Source: Tabrizicola_A sp965284335 (GTDB lineage Bacteria > Pseudomonadota > Alphaproteobacteria > Rhodobacterales > Rhodobacteraceae). From it: DNA of 64,000 nucleotides. Each line of letters begins with the position of its first letter. The first letter of the stretch is position 1. The translations under genes were made by a program, and so were the position numbers. The notes beneath the pieces were generated by a model, which ran no database searches, was not told the DNA's origin, and worked only from the letters and a program-made list of their open reading frames with translations. Of the stretch, positions 1 to 8,660 are shown one piece after another. The stretch lies in the NCBI RefSeq assembly GCF_965284335.1, contig NZ_OZ260076.1. The stretch is one strand, 5' to 3'.

Positions 1-2
1 AG

Positions 3-1673
3 GCTTTGGAGACCGCCGAGAAGATCGGGTTTGACACCGGCATCCGCGTGAAACACCCGCTCGATCCCGCTTGGGAACTGCCGGTCTGGATCGCCAATTT
101 CATCCTGATGGATTACGGCACCGGCGCGATTTTCGGCTGCCCGGCGCATGACCAGCGCGATTTCGACTTTGCCACGAAATACGCCCTGCCGATCAAGCCG
201 GTGTTCTCGGCCGACGGCACCGACACCGCGCTGACCGAGGCCTTCGTTCCGATGAAGTCGGAAAAAGTCACCTATATCCGGGGCTTTGCCGGCAATGCGG
301 TGCAAACCGGCGATGAGGGTGTGGCCGCCGCCATCGCCCATGCCGAGGCCAATGGCTATGGCCAAGGCGTCACCAAATACCGCCTGCGCGACTGGGGGAT
401 TTCCCGCCAGCGGTATTGGGGCTGCCCGATTCCGGTGATCCATTGCGCCACCTGCGGCGTGGTGGCCGAAAAGAAGGAAAACCTGCCGGTCAAACTGCCC
501 GACGATGTCACCTTCGACATCCCCGGCAACCCGCTTGACCGCCACCCGACCTGGCGCGATTGCACCTGCCCGAAATGCGGTGCCGCGGCCCGGCGCGAGA
601 CGGACACGATGGATACTTTCGTGGATTCCTCGTGGTATTACGCCCGCTTCACCGCCCCCCGCGCCACCACGCCCACCGTGGCCGAGGATGCCGACTATTG
701 GATGAACGTCGACCAATACATCGGCGGGATTGAGCACGCGATCCTGCACCTCCTCTACTCGCGCTTCTTCGCCCGCGCGATGCACAAGACCGGCCACCTG
801 CCCGCACGCGCGATTGAGCCGTTCAACGCGCTGTTCACCCAAGGCATGGTGACGCATGAGATTTACATGACGCGGGATGCCAATGGCCGCCCGGTCTATC
901 ACCTGCCCGAAGATGTGGTCCGCACGGACTCTGGCGCGACGCTGAAAGACGGCACCAAGGTTGAGGTGATCCCCTCCGCCAAGATGTCGAAATCCAAGAA
1001 AAACGTCGTTGATCCGATGAACATCATCGCGTCTTTCGGCGCCGACACCGCGCGCTGGTTCGTGATGTCCGACAGCCCGCCCGAGCGTGACGTGGAATGG
1101 ACAGCCTCGGGCGCCGAGGCCACCTACAAACACCTGAGCCGCGTCTGGGGTATCTGCGACCGCATCGGCCAGATGCCCGCCGACCACAAGGGCGAGGGCG
1201 ACGAGGAGTTGGCACGCGCCGTGGCGCGGGCCATCGACGAGGTGACCCGCGCGATTGAAACCTTTGCCTTCAACAAGGCCATCGCGGCACTTTACGGCCT
1301 CACGAACACCATCGCCCGCGCCAATGCCTCCACCCCGGCCATGAAAGACGCCATCCGCACATTGGCGAAACTCATGTCCCCCATGACCCCCCATATCGCG
1401 GAATCGATCTGGTCCCATCAGGGCGGCGCCGGGCTTTGCGCCCAATCCCCTTGGCCCAAGGCCGACCCGGCCCTTTTGGTCGATGACACCGTCACCCTGC
1501 CGATCCAGATCAACGGCAAGCGGCGGGCGGAAATCAGCGTGCCCAAGGACATGGCGGCGGCAGAGGTTGAAAAACTCGCGCTGGCCAACGATGATGTGGT
1601 CAAGTTCCTTGCCGGCCAGCCGGTGAAGAAGATCATCGTCGTGCCGGGGCGCATCATCAATGTCGTCGTTTAA
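3..1673 (+). CDS. leuS: Leucyl-tRNA synthetase, C-terminal part (5' truncated by window edge)
   Basis: Cytoplasmic enzyme that charges tRNA-Leu with leucine. The frame is open from the first bases, so the true start lies before the window. The visible part covers the end of the editing (CP1) domain, with the run AIFGCPAHDQRD typical of that domain. It continues through the Cys-rich zinc-binding insertion (CATCG and CPKCG pairs), the KMSKSKKNV signature that stabilises the adenylate transition state, the anticodon-binding helical domain and the C-terminal tail. It overlaps lptE by 14 nt, the usual alphaproteobacterial leuS-lptE-holA arrangement. Confidence 0.97.
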   Translation, partial: ALETAEKIGFDTGIRVKHPLDPAWELPVWIANFILMDYGTGAIFGCPAHDQRDFDFATKYALPIKPVFSADGTDTALTEAFVPMKSEKVTYIRGFAGNAVQTGDEGVAAAIAHAEANGYGQGVTKYRLRDWGISRQRYWGCPIPVIHCATCGVVAEKKENLPVKLPDDVTFDIPGNPLDRHPTWRDCTCPKCGAAARRETDTMDTFVDSSWYYARFTAPRATTPTVAEDADYWMNVDQYIGGIEHAILHLLYSRFFARAMHKTGHLPARAIEPFNALFTQGMVTHEIYMTRDANGRPVYHLPEDVVRTDSGATLKDGTKVEVIPSAKMSKSKKNVVDPMNIIASFGADTARWFVMSDSPPERDVEWTASGAEATYKHLSRVWGICDRIGQMPADHKGEGDEELARAVARAIDEVTRAIETFAFNKAIAALYGLTNTIARANASTPAMKDAIRTLAKLMSPMTPHIAESIWSHQGGAGLCAQSPWPKADPALLVDDTVTLPIQINGKRRAEISVPKDMAAAEVEKLALANDDVVKFLAGQPVKKIIVVPGRIINVVV

Positions 1674-2148
1674 CCGTCGAACCTTTTTGACAGTGCCGCT
1701 GGCGCTCGCCGCCTGCGGCTTTACCCCCGCCTATGGCCCTTCTGGCCCCGCCCAAGGGCTGCAAGGCCGCATCCGCGCCGCCGATCCCACCAACAAGAAC
1801 GGCTTTGACTTTGTCACCGCCATCGAGGCCCGCTTTGGCCGCAGCAAAGACCCGCGCTATGGGCTGGCCTATACCATCTCCACCCAATCGGTGGGTGTGG
1901 GCTATGCCACCGACACCACGATCACGCGCTATAACCTCAAAGGTCGGGTCGACTGGTCCTTGACCGACCGCGACAGTGACAGCCGCATCGCGGGCGGCAC
2001 GGCGGAAAACTTTACCTCTTGGTCAGCCACCAGCGCCACAGTGGCCGGTCAAGCCGCTGAAGAAGACGCAGCAGAACGGCTGATGGTGATCCTTGCCGAT
2101 CAGATCGCCGCCGACATCCTTGCCGCCTCGCTGAAGTTCCCCCCATGA
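1660..2148 (+). CDS. lptE: LPS-assembly lipoprotein LptE
   Basis: Predicted outer-membrane lipoprotein that plugs the LptD barrel during lipopolysaccharide export. The 162-residue product starts with a twin-Arg-like stretch, a short hydrophobic segment and a lipobox (LAAC, Cys19), followed by the GFTPAYG motif seen in alphaproteobacterial LptE proteins. Sequence conservation in the rest of the family is low, so the name rests on the lipobox, that motif, the size and the position between leuS and holA. The start lies inside the end of leuS; the stop overlaps the holA start as ATGA, which implies translational coupling. Confidence 0.85.
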   Translation: MSSFNRRTFLTVPLALAACGFTPAYGPSGPAQGLQGRIRAADPTNKNGFDFVTAIEARFGRSKDPRYGLAYTISTQSVGVGYATDTTITRYNLKGRVDWSLTDRDSDSRIAGGTAENFTSWSATSATVAGQAAEEDAAERLMVILADQIAADILAASLKFPP

Positions 2149-3146
2149 TCCTCAAGGGGCTTGAGGCAACCCGATATTGCGCCAAACCCAATCCGGCCCA
2201 TGCGGGGCTGTTGATCTTTGGGGCCGACCCGATGCGCGTGGCCCTCAAGCGGCAAGATGCGATTGCTGCCCTGATCGGCCCCGAGGGCGAGGCCGAAATG
2301 CGCCTGACCCGGATCCAAGCGGCCGAGCTGCGCAAAGATGCCACCCGCCTTCTGGACGCCATAAAAGCCGTGGGCTTTTTCCCCGGCCCGCGCGTGGCCT
2401 TTGTCGAAGATGCCACCGATGGGCTGACCGACACCATCGCAAACGCCTTGAAAGACTGGAAACCGGGGGATGCGCAGATCACCGTCACCGCCGGGGCGCT
2501 GACGACAAAATCCACGCTGAAAACGCTGTTTGAAAAGCACCCGAACGCCGTCTCGATCGGCCTTTATGATGATCCGCCCTCGCGCGAAGAAATCGAAGAT
2601 GCGCTGAAAAAGGCTGGCCTGACCCAGATCGAGCCCACGGCCATGGCCGACCTTTCCGCTTTGGCCCGCGCGCTGGACCCCGGCGATTTTCGCCAGACGC
2701 TGGACAAGATCGCGCTTTACAAATGGGGCGATGCCACCCCCCTGACCACCGCCGAGGTGGCCGCCATGGCCCCCGCCACCATCGAGGCCGAGGTGGATGA
2801 CCTGATCATCGCCACAGCTGAGGGCCGCGCCCCCGCCATCGGCCCGCTTTTGCGCCGTCTCGAGGGTCAGGGCACCCTGCCCGTGACGATCTGCATCGCC
2901 GCCCTGCGCCATTTCCGCACGCTGCATCTGGTGGCAGCAGATCCGAACGGCATCAACAAGGCCCGGGTGATCTTCAAATTGCGCGACGCGGTGCAGCGGC
3001 AGGCCAGCCAATGGGGCATCCGCACGCTGGAACAGGCGCTGGCGCTTTTGGTGGAAACCGACCTGACCCTGCGCTCTACCTCCAAAGCCCCGGCCATGGC
3101 CGTGATGGAACGCGCCCTGATCCGTCTGGCGATGATGAAGCGCTAG
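2145..3146 (+). CDS. holA: DNA polymerase III subunit delta
   Basis: Clamp-loader subunit that opens the beta sliding clamp. The 333-residue length fits the family. The N-terminus has the ILKG.EA.RYC...P..GLLIFGADPMRV pattern of alphaproteobacterial HolA, followed by an AAA+-like fold without a Walker A lysine, as expected for delta. The C-terminal helical collar domain contains LRHFRTLHLVAAD. It is the last gene of the leuS-lptE-holA unit and is followed by GC-rich hairpins that probably terminate it. Confidence 0.95.
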   Translation: MILKGLEATRYCAKPNPAHAGLLIFGADPMRVALKRQDAIAALIGPEGEAEMRLTRIQAAELRKDATRLLDAIKAVGFFPGPRVAFVEDATDGLTDTIANALKDWKPGDAQITVTAGALTTKSTLKTLFEKHPNAVSIGLYDDPPSREEIEDALKKAGLTQIEPTAMADLSALARALDPGDFRQTLDKIALYKWGDATPLTTAEVAAMAPATIEAEVDDLIIATAEGRAPAIGPLLRRLEGQGTLPVTICIAALRHFRTLHLVAADPNGINKARVIFKLRDAVQRQASQWGIRTLEQALALLVETDLTLRSTSKAPAMAVMERALIRLAMMKR

Positions 3147-3172
3147 GGTCAGAAACCCTATCGAAACTCTGC

Positions 3173-3195
3173 TTTCATCTTGGCCCAAATACCCC
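3173..3195. repeat. 23-nt intergenic repeat, copy 1
   Basis: Starts with TTTCATCTTGGCCC and ends in ACCCC. An exact reverse-complement copy lies at 15313-15335, also in a gap between genes. Similar segments are common between genes in Rhodobacteraceae; the function is unknown. Confidence 0.8.
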
Positions 3196-3203
3196 ACGGG
3201 GGG

Positions 3204-3228
3204 CGCGGGATTTGGCACAAATCCCGCT
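3204..3228. repeat. 10-bp hairpin with 3-nt loop
   Basis: Perfect inverted repeat: GCGGGATTTG, loop GCA, CAAATCCCGC. It has the same architecture (TTTG-NNN-CAAA apex) as the second hairpin in the gap at 14037-14083, but a different stem base. It lies between convergent holA and the OsmC-like gene. Confidence 0.75.
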
Positions 3229-3250
3229 GGGGGGCCTGAGGCCCCCCCTT
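3229..3250 (+). terminator. Probable terminator of the leuS-lptE-holA operon
   Basis: An 8-bp all-GC stem (GGGGGGCC, loop TGA, GGCCCCCC) is followed by CTTT. The T-tract is short. Because the genes on both sides converge here it could also end the minus-strand OsmC-like transcript. Confidence 0.55.
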
Positions 3251-3252
3251 TC

Positions 3253-3651
3253 TCACGCCCGACGCAAGGTGCCTGTCAAGGGCACCGCCCCCGCCAAAGT
3301 ATTGGAAATCGTGCCGTATTTCAGGATGTTGCGGTGCATCAGATCAAGACGCGCCTCGGGCTCGTCGCTGCCCATGACAATCTCATAGCGGATCGCCACC
3401 AGCTTGGGCGGGCTGTCCTGCCGCTCGGCCACCAGCCGCACCTCAACGGTGGTGAACTCAAACGCCAGCATCGGAGCCACCCGTTCAACCCCCTTGATCA
3501 TGCAGGCCGCCAGCGCCGCCAGCAGCAACTCCACCGGGTTGAACGCATCCTGCCGCCCGGCCATATCGGTGCCCAGGACCACTTCGGCCGATTTCGCCCG
3601 TGCCAGACTTCCGTTCGCATCCACCCGATGCGCCACCACGCGATAGTCCAT
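3253..3651 (-). CDS. OsmC/Ohr-family protein (single cysteine)
   Basis: 132-residue member of the OsmC fold, a family that includes thiol-dependent peroxidases for organic hydroperoxides. The start at 3651 is chosen for GGAGG five bases upstream and because the conserved fold begins there; the open frame runs much further upstream without homology. The family motif NPVELLLAALAAC (Cys50) is present. The second conserved cysteine, normally in a C-P-x-S-N-T-L context, is replaced: the matching segment reads YGTISNTL and there is no other Cys in the chain. Peroxidase activity by the usual two-Cys mechanism is therefore doubtful. Confidence 0.85.
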   Translation of the reverse strand: MDYRVVAHRVDANGSLARAKSAEVVLGTDMAGRQDAFNPVELLLAALAACMIKGVERVAPMLAFEFTTVEVRLVAERQDSPPKLVAIRYEIVMGSDEPEARLDLMHRNILKYGTISNTLAGAVPLTGTLRRA

Positions 3652-3717
3652 CCCTGCCTCCACCGCTTGATCTCGGGCACAGCCTCTGACATGCCTGATC
3701 GCAAAAGGAACCTCACT

Positions 3718-4062
3718 ATGGCCCGCACCCTGACCCCGCATCAAGCCTTCCTTGCACCTTTGACCAAACTCGCCCTGCGGCATCCCGATCTTGAGGGGCA
3801 GGCGATCTGGTGGGAGGGCGGCGACTGGCAGGCGCAAGACGATGACGAGGCGATGATCGACGGCGAAGAAATCGCCTTTTACGCCGAGGGGCTGTTGGAC
3901 GAAGGCTTTGGCCTGCATTGGCAGGTGCTGGCCGAGGTTGAGGCCCCGAAAGAGCCAGTTCTGGTGCGGCTGTTCCTGTGGCAATCGGGCGAGGCACCCA
4001 AAGTGCCGCCTGCTGATCCGGGCTGGCTGGTCATGGCCCAAGACAGCTTGACCGCCCCATGA
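3718..4062 (+). CDS. Conserved hypothetical protein, 114 aa
   Basis: Small acidic soluble protein with no recognised domain. It has many Trp and acidic residues (IWWEGGDW, DDDEAMIDGEE), no signal peptide and no membrane segment. The start is the ATG at 3718; AAAAGGAA lies upstream at a workable distance. Its stop overlaps the start of the next gene (ATGA), so it is probably co-translated with the HPP membrane protein and may act with it. Function unknown. Confidence 0.75.
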   Translation: MARTLTPHQAFLAPLTKLALRHPDLEGQAIWWEGGDWQAQDDDEAMIDGEEIAFYAEGLLDEGFGLHWQVLAEVEAPKEPVLVRLFLWQSGEAPKVPPADPGWLVMAQDSLTAP

Positions 4063-5138
4063 GCCTGTGGCGCGCCCTCGGCCCTGCGGTGCCGCGCCCA
4101 AAGCCCGCCGAGGTGTTGCGCGCCAGTGTGGGGGCCTTTTTGGGCGTGGCACTGGCCGCGCTGGTGCTTTGGGCCATCACCCCACGGGCGGCAGGGCTTT
4201 TCAGCCACCCCTTGCTGATCGCCCCCTTTGGTGCCAGCGCCATGTTGGTCTTTGCCGTGCCCAACAGCCCTTTGGCCCAGCCTTGGTCGGTGGTGATGGG
4301 CAACACGCTTTCGGCCGTTGTGGCCTTGGCGGTCTTGCTTTTTCCCTTGCCACAGCTTGTGGCTGACTCGGTCGCCGTTGGCGCAGCGGTGGCGGCCATG
4401 GCCGCCGCGCGGGCGCTGCATCCGCCCGGAGGCGCGGTGGCCTTGTTCGTGGCCATGGCGCAGCCCCAAGGCTGGGATGTGGCGCTGTCTCCGGTCTTTG
4501 TCGGCAGCGTGGTTCTGGTTATCGCCGGGGTGATCTGGCATCGCGCGACCGGGCGCACCTATCCGTTTCGCCAACCCGCAGCCTCGGCCCATAAGACCGC
4601 CGACGCAGCCCCCGAGCGCCGCCATCTGCCCGCGCCGGGCGCTTTGGCCGAGCTTTTGTCGCGCCTTCGGCTTGAGGGGACAATCGGGGTCGAGGATCTG
4701 TCCCGCCTGATCACAGCCGCCGAAACCGAGGCCGCCAGCTTGCCCTTGGCAGGGCTGACCGCGCGCCATTTGATGTCACGCGACGTCATCACCACCGCAG
4801 CGACGACGGGCCTGACCGATCTGGCCGAAACCTTTCACCACCATCGGTTCAAAACCTTGCCGGTGGTGGATGCGGGCGGTCACTATCTGGGGCTGGTTGC
4901 GCAAGATGCGTTGGTCGGCTTAGCCGATGCACGAATGACGGCAACAGACCTTGCCCATCTGGCCCCTGTTGCGATGCCTGAAACCCCCGCCGCAGAGTTG
5001 GTGCAACGGCTGGCCGATGGGCAGGAACAGGCCGTGCCCATCGTCGAGGCGGGCCGCCTTGTTGGTCTTGTCACCCGCTCTGACCTGATCGCACTTTTGG
5101 CGCGGGGCGTTGCATTGGCACCCCTGGCCCGCCCGTGA
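4059..5138 (+). CDS. HPP-family integral membrane protein with two CBS domains
   Basis: 359 residues. The N-terminal half is an HPP domain: four or so hydrophobic segments and the signature ALHPPGGAVAL near residue 120. Some HPP proteins have been linked to nitrite transport in chloroplasts, but the bacterial role is unsettled. The C-terminal part (about 235-350) is a CBS pair (ARHLMSRDVITT..., ...LPVVDAGGHYLGLVAQDAL, VPIVEAGRLVGLVTRSDLI), which normally senses adenine nucleotides. It lies in an operon with a 114-aa hypothetical protein and a GAF protein. Confidence 0.9.
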   Translation: MSLWRALGPAVPRPKPAEVLRASVGAFLGVALAALVLWAITPRAAGLFSHPLLIAPFGASAMLVFAVPNSPLAQPWSVVMGNTLSAVVALAVLLFPLPQLVADSVAVGAAVAAMAAARALHPPGGAVALFVAMAQPQGWDVALSPVFVGSVVLVIAGVIWHRATGRTYPFRQPAASAHKTADAAPERRHLPAPGALAELLSRLRLEGTIGVEDLSRLITAAETEAASLPLAGLTARHLMSRDVITTAATTGLTDLAETFHHHRFKTLPVVDAGGHYLGLVAQDALVGLADARMTATDLAHLAPVAMPETPAAELVQRLADGQEQAVPIVEAGRLVGLVTRSDLIALLARGVALAPLARP

Positions 5139-5166
5139 TCGGTGTCACCGAAAAGGAAACCGCCCC

Positions 5167-5598
5167 ATGTCCAAAGTTTACGCCGACCTGCACCGCGCCT
5201 GCGCCGATCTTGGCACGCGGTTGTTCACCATCACCACACAGGACGAGGCCGCAGGTGTTACACGCCGGGCCTATACCTCGCATCCGGTGGAATATCCGCT
5301 GTCTGGGACCAAACCCCTTACCCGTGATGGCTGGTATGAAGCTTGCATCACCGCACAGCAAACCTTTGTCGCGAATACCACCCCCGAGTTTGCCCGCTAT
5401 TTCTTTGACCATGCGCTGATTACGGCACTGGGGCTGGGGTCTTGCGTGAACATCCCCGTGGTGGCGGAGGGGCAGGTTTTGGGCACGGTCAACCTTTTGG
5501 CCGAAGAGCAGCATTTCACCCCCACCAAACTGGCCGCTTACGAAGGGTTGATGGCCGCGCATCACGCCGCGCTGGTGGCGGCCATGGCGCAGGGTTGA
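5167..5598 (+). CDS. GAF-domain protein, 143 aa
   Basis: A single GAF domain fills the protein; a typical core is GSCVNIPVVAEGQVLGTVNLLAEEQHFT. GAF domains bind small ligands such as nucleotides or redox-active compounds. Three Cys residues are present but they do not fall at the positions expected for the free methionine-R-sulfoxide reductase, so I do not assign that activity. GAAAAGGAAA lies upstream of the start at 5167. It is 28 nt downstream of the HPP-CBS gene, which suggests a shared sensing or transport unit. Confidence 0.85.
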   Translation: MSKVYADLHRACADLGTRLFTITTQDEAAGVTRRAYTSHPVEYPLSGTKPLTRDGWYEACITAQQTFVANTTPEFARYFFDHALITALGLGSCVNIPVVAEGQVLGTVNLLAEEQHFTPTKLAAYEGLMAAHHAALVAAMAQG

Positions 5599-5652
5599 TC
5601 TTCGACGCAGCGCAGGCGCTCCCCGACGAGAAGACGCAGTCGCCCGAGGAGG

Positions 5653-6816
5653 TCAGCCCGACGCCGCCCGGCCTGCCCAAGCCCCAGTTGCCAGACAGGC
5701 CGTCAACAGATAGCCGCCGGTCGGTGCCTCCCAATCCAGCATTTCGCCCGCCACAAAGACGCCGGACAAGGCGCGCAGTTCCAGCCCCGCCGTCACGCTG
5801 TCCCATGACACACCGCCAGCCACCGAAATCGCCTCATCCAAGGGGCGCGGGCCGATCAGACGGGCGGGCAGCGCCTTGACCGCCATCGCCAAGTCCAACC
5901 CCCGGCCCCATTCCATGACCAGCGCCGCCGCTGCGGGCGCAAGGCCCAGTTTGCGCAGACGGTTGACCATGCTTTCGCCCGACCTCATGCGCGCAAGCCG
6001 CAAGGCGACCTCGGCGGCTGCGACATCAGGCATCAGGTCGATCACCAGCCGAGCTCCTTGGCGCAAGGCCCGGCTGACCGTGTAAATCCCACCGCCTTCG
6101 ACCCCACGGGCGGAAATCACGAACTCGCCCCGCTCGCGCATCGGCCCGACGATCAGCGCGGCCCCCTTGATCGCCTGCCCGAAATGCCGCGCCATATGCG
6201 GCGACCAATCCACCGCAAACCCCATATTGGCGGGCTGCCAAGGGGTGATCTGCACGCCTTTTTCGGCCAGCCAGGGCACCCAAGCCGCATCAGACCCCAA
6301 CCGCGCCCAACTGGCCCCGCCCAGCGCCAGCACCGTGACCGCCGGGCGCAAGCTTTGCCGCCCCTCGGGCGTTTCAAAGGCAAAGGCCTCGCCCTCAAAC
6401 CCCACCCAGCGCCAGCGGGTTTGCAGCCGCACGCCCAAACCCTCCAACCGCGCCAGCCATGCCCGCAACAGCGGAGAGCCCTTCATCGCCACCGGAAACA
6501 CCCGGCCCGATGAGCCGGTAAACACCTCTTGCCCCAAAGCCCGACAAAACGCCTGCACCTGCTCAGGGCCAAACTGTTCCAGCATTGGGCGCAGGTGGTT
6601 GGGGCAGTCATAGGCGGCCAGAAAGGCATCGGCGGGTTGGTCCTTGGTGATGTTCAGCCCCGACTTTCCCGCCATCAAAAACTTGCGCGCGGGCGAAGGC
6701 TTGGCCTCCACCACCAACACCCGACGACCGGCGCGGGCCAGTTCTTCGGCGGCCATCAGCCCGGCCGGGCCTGCACCAATAACTAGCGCATCGGGGTGCA
6801 GATCAGCCAAGACCAC
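5653..6816 (-). CDS. HI0933-family flavoprotein (NAD(P)/FAD-dependent oxidoreductase)
   Basis: 387-residue FAD-binding protein of the HI0933/YhiN type. The N-terminal Rossmann motif is ALVIGAGPAGLMAAEELARAG, followed by the family signature KFLMAGKSGLNIT. The C-terminal FAD motif TGGYLLTACLATG lies near the end, preceded by GVFVAGEMLDWEAPTGG. The physiological substrate is not established for this family. The start is a GTG inside the end of the mscS-like gene (14-nt overlap), so the two are probably expressed together. Confidence 0.88.
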   Translation of the reverse strand: MVLADLHPDALVIGAGPAGLMAAEELARAGRRVLVVEAKPSPARKFLMAGKSGLNITKDQPADAFLAAYDCPNHLRPMLEQFGPEQVQAFCRALGQEVFTGSSGRVFPVAMKGSPLLRAWLARLEGLGVRLQTRWRWVGFEGEAFAFETPEGRQSLRPAVTVLALGGASWARLGSDAAWVPWLAEKGVQITPWQPANMGFAVDWSPHMARHFGQAIKGAALIVGPMRERGEFVISARGVEGGGIYTVSRALRQGARLVIDLMPDVAAAEVALRLARMRSGESMVNRLRKLGLAPAAAALVMEWGRGLDLAMAVKALPARLIGPRPLDEAISVAGGVSWDSVTAGLELRALSGVFVAGEMLDWEAPTGGYLLTACLATGAWAGRAASG

Positions 6817-8113
6817 TGCCCTTCACCTCGACCACCCGATGCGGATAGGGCATCGTGATCCCCGCCGATTTCAGCGCGTTCCAGATCGCAAAATTCACAT
6901 GACTGGCGTATTTGTTCTTGCCGTCATCAATGCCCGAAACCCAATATTCCACCGCAAAATCAACGCTGCTTTCCCCAAAGCCGCGCAATTCGCAATCGGG
7001 GCCATCGGGGTCTTTCAGCACAAAGGGCAGGGCGGCGACGGCGGTTTCAATGATCTCAGGCACGCGGTTGATATCGGTGTCGTAACTCACAGAAAACGGC
7101 GCGTCATAGCGGTTGGCGCTGCCTTGATCTGAATAATTCACCACCCGCGTGGTGATAAAGTGATCGTTGGGCACCACAATCCACTTGCCATCAAAGGTCT
7201 CAAGGATACAGGCGCGGGCGGTCATCTTGACGATCGTGCCACGCTCGCCGCCATCCAGTTCCACATAATCGCCCACCGTGGTCTGGCCTTCGACCAACAA
7301 GATGATGCCAGACACGAAATTCGCCGCAATCTGCTGCAAACCCAAACCGATGCCCACACCCAAGGCACCGCCCAAAACTGCCACGGCTGTCAGATCAATG
7401 CCCATGATCGACATAAGCAGCAAAAAGGCCGCGCCAAAGATCATCACCTCAACCGCCTTGACGGCCAGTTCACGGGTGGCCGGGCGCAGCTCGTCCTGTG
7501 CCTTGATGTAGCTTGCACTTTGGCGGTTCGACCACGACCCCAACCAGAACAAGAGTGCCCCAGCAATCACACCCCGGATCAGCGCCATCACCGAAAAGCG
7601 GATATTGCCCAGCGCGATGACAGTCTCTTCCAGCCGCTGGGTGATGTCATCCAGAACCCCCAGCGCATAAAGCGCGGCCACCGGGATCAGCACATATTTG
7701 CCCAACAGGCGCAGGAAGCTGTCGGTCAGCACCTCGCGCACAAAAATGCGCGCGGCCAGAAAGATGAAAACGCGTTTGCCAAAGGCAATCACCTCGCCCG
7801 AGCCAAAGGTGGCGCGGGTCACCTCCTCGCCCACGGCGGTCAGCCCATAGGCGATCAGTGGCATCATCAAGGGCACAAAGCGCAAGGCAAAGCGGCGCGC
7901 ATTGGCGATATGGCCAGTCTTGGCGGCAGGGTCCAGAAACCGCAGCGCCACAGGCGTTGCACGCGCCGTGGCCAATCGGGCCAGGATCAGCGCCACCGCC
8001 AAAAGGCCGAATTGCGACCATGCGGCAGGCGACAACAACCAACCCAGCGCAATATCCCCCGCCTGCTGCGCCCAGCCCGCCAGTTTTGCAGCGAAATCGT
8101 CCTGCCCGTCCAT
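6803..8113 (-). CDS. MscS-family mechanosensitive channel
   Basis: 436 residues. Several N-terminal membrane helices precede the conserved pore helix and beta domain: GALGVGIGLGLQQIAANFVSG and VEGQTTVGDYVELDGGERG. Such channels open under membrane tension and release solutes on osmotic downshock. The ATG at 8113 is preferred; the frame extends 30 codons upstream without family similarity. The end overlaps the downstream flavoprotein gene. Confidence 0.93.
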   Translation of the reverse strand: MDGQDDFAAKLAGWAQQAGDIALGWLLSPAAWSQFGLLAVALILARLATARATPVALRFLDPAAKTGHIANARRFALRFVPLMMPLIAYGLTAVGEEVTRATFGSGEVIAFGKRVFIFLAARIFVREVLTDSFLRLLGKYVLIPVAALYALGVLDDITQRLEETVIALGNIRFSVMALIRGVIAGALLFWLGSWSNRQSASYIKAQDELRPATRELAVKAVEVMIFGAAFLLLMSIMGIDLTAVAVLGGALGVGIGLGLQQIAANFVSGIILLVEGQTTVGDYVELDGGERGTIVKMTARACILETFDGKWIVVPNDHFITTRVVNYSDQGSANRYDAPFSVSYDTDINRVPEIIETAVAALPFVLKDPDGPDCELRGFGESSVDFAVEYWVSGIDDGKNKYASHVNFAIWNALKSAGITMPYPHRVVEVKGSGLG

Positions 8114-8195
8114 GATCTGTGATCCTTTACCGTTACAGCCTTGCCAAGGGCTCGCCCTGACCCATCCTGTGACATCACAAGACTGTGGAGACAAG

Positions 8196-8522
8196 ATGAC
8201 CATGCAGGACAGATCGTCCCAAGATCCATCAGATCCGATCTGCCCACTCTGCCTGCGCCCGATCCCACCCGATGTGCCGCAAAGCCTGCATCATCTGGTG
8301 CCCAAGCTGAAGGGTGGCAAAGGCGGGGCGGTAGTGCTGTTGCATCATATCTGTCACAAAGAGGTGCATGCCCGCTTTACCGAGGCCGAACTCGCCCGCA
8401 GCTTTCACAGCATCGAGGCGTTGCGAGGATCTGATCGGTTGCAGCCCTTTCTAGACTGGATTTCCAAACGCCCGCCCGGGTTCCTCAGCCGGGTGCCGGG
8501 CGGATCGCGTCGGCGTGGGTAG
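8196..8522 (+). CDS. Small HNH endonuclease-like protein
   Basis: 108 residues with a compact HNH-type signature: CPLC zinc pair, then HHLVPKLKGGKGG and LLHHICHKEVHA. This layout resembles stand-alone HNH proteins widespread in Rhodobacteraceae; the DNA target and biological role are unknown. The start at 8196 follows a GTGGAGACAAG leader. It is divergent from the MscS gene and is not inside an obvious mobile element. Confidence 0.85.
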   Translation: MTMQDRSSQDPSDPICPLCLRPIPPDVPQSLHHLVPKLKGGKGGAVVLLHHICHKEVHARFTEAELARSFHSIEALRGSDRLQPFLDWISKRPPGFLSRVPGGSRRRG

Positions 8523-8546
8523 GTCACGGCTTGGACCACAGGGCCC

Positions 8547-8580
8547 CCCGCCCTCTCCCTCCCCCACGGGGGGGGAGGGA
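8547..8580. repeat. GC-rich palindrome, degenerate member of the 41-nt repeat family
   Basis: CCCTCCCCCACGGGGG-type inverted repeat just after the HNH gene. It shares the CCTCCCC...GGGGAGG core with the clearer copies at 8661, 26330 and 26428 but is shorter and diverged. It may also act as a terminator for the HNH gene. Confidence 0.55.
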
Positions 8581-8660
8581 AGCGGCAGGTCTGTCAGGTT
8601 GGCACAGGCCCCGCGCAAGGGGTCTTGGCGGGGGCTATCGCAAAGGCTTGGGCCGCTCGG

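Noticed and set aside
8196..8522. HNH gene as evidence for a restriction system or homing element
   Set aside because: It stands alone between core genes, with no methylase, intron or repeat boundaries around it.
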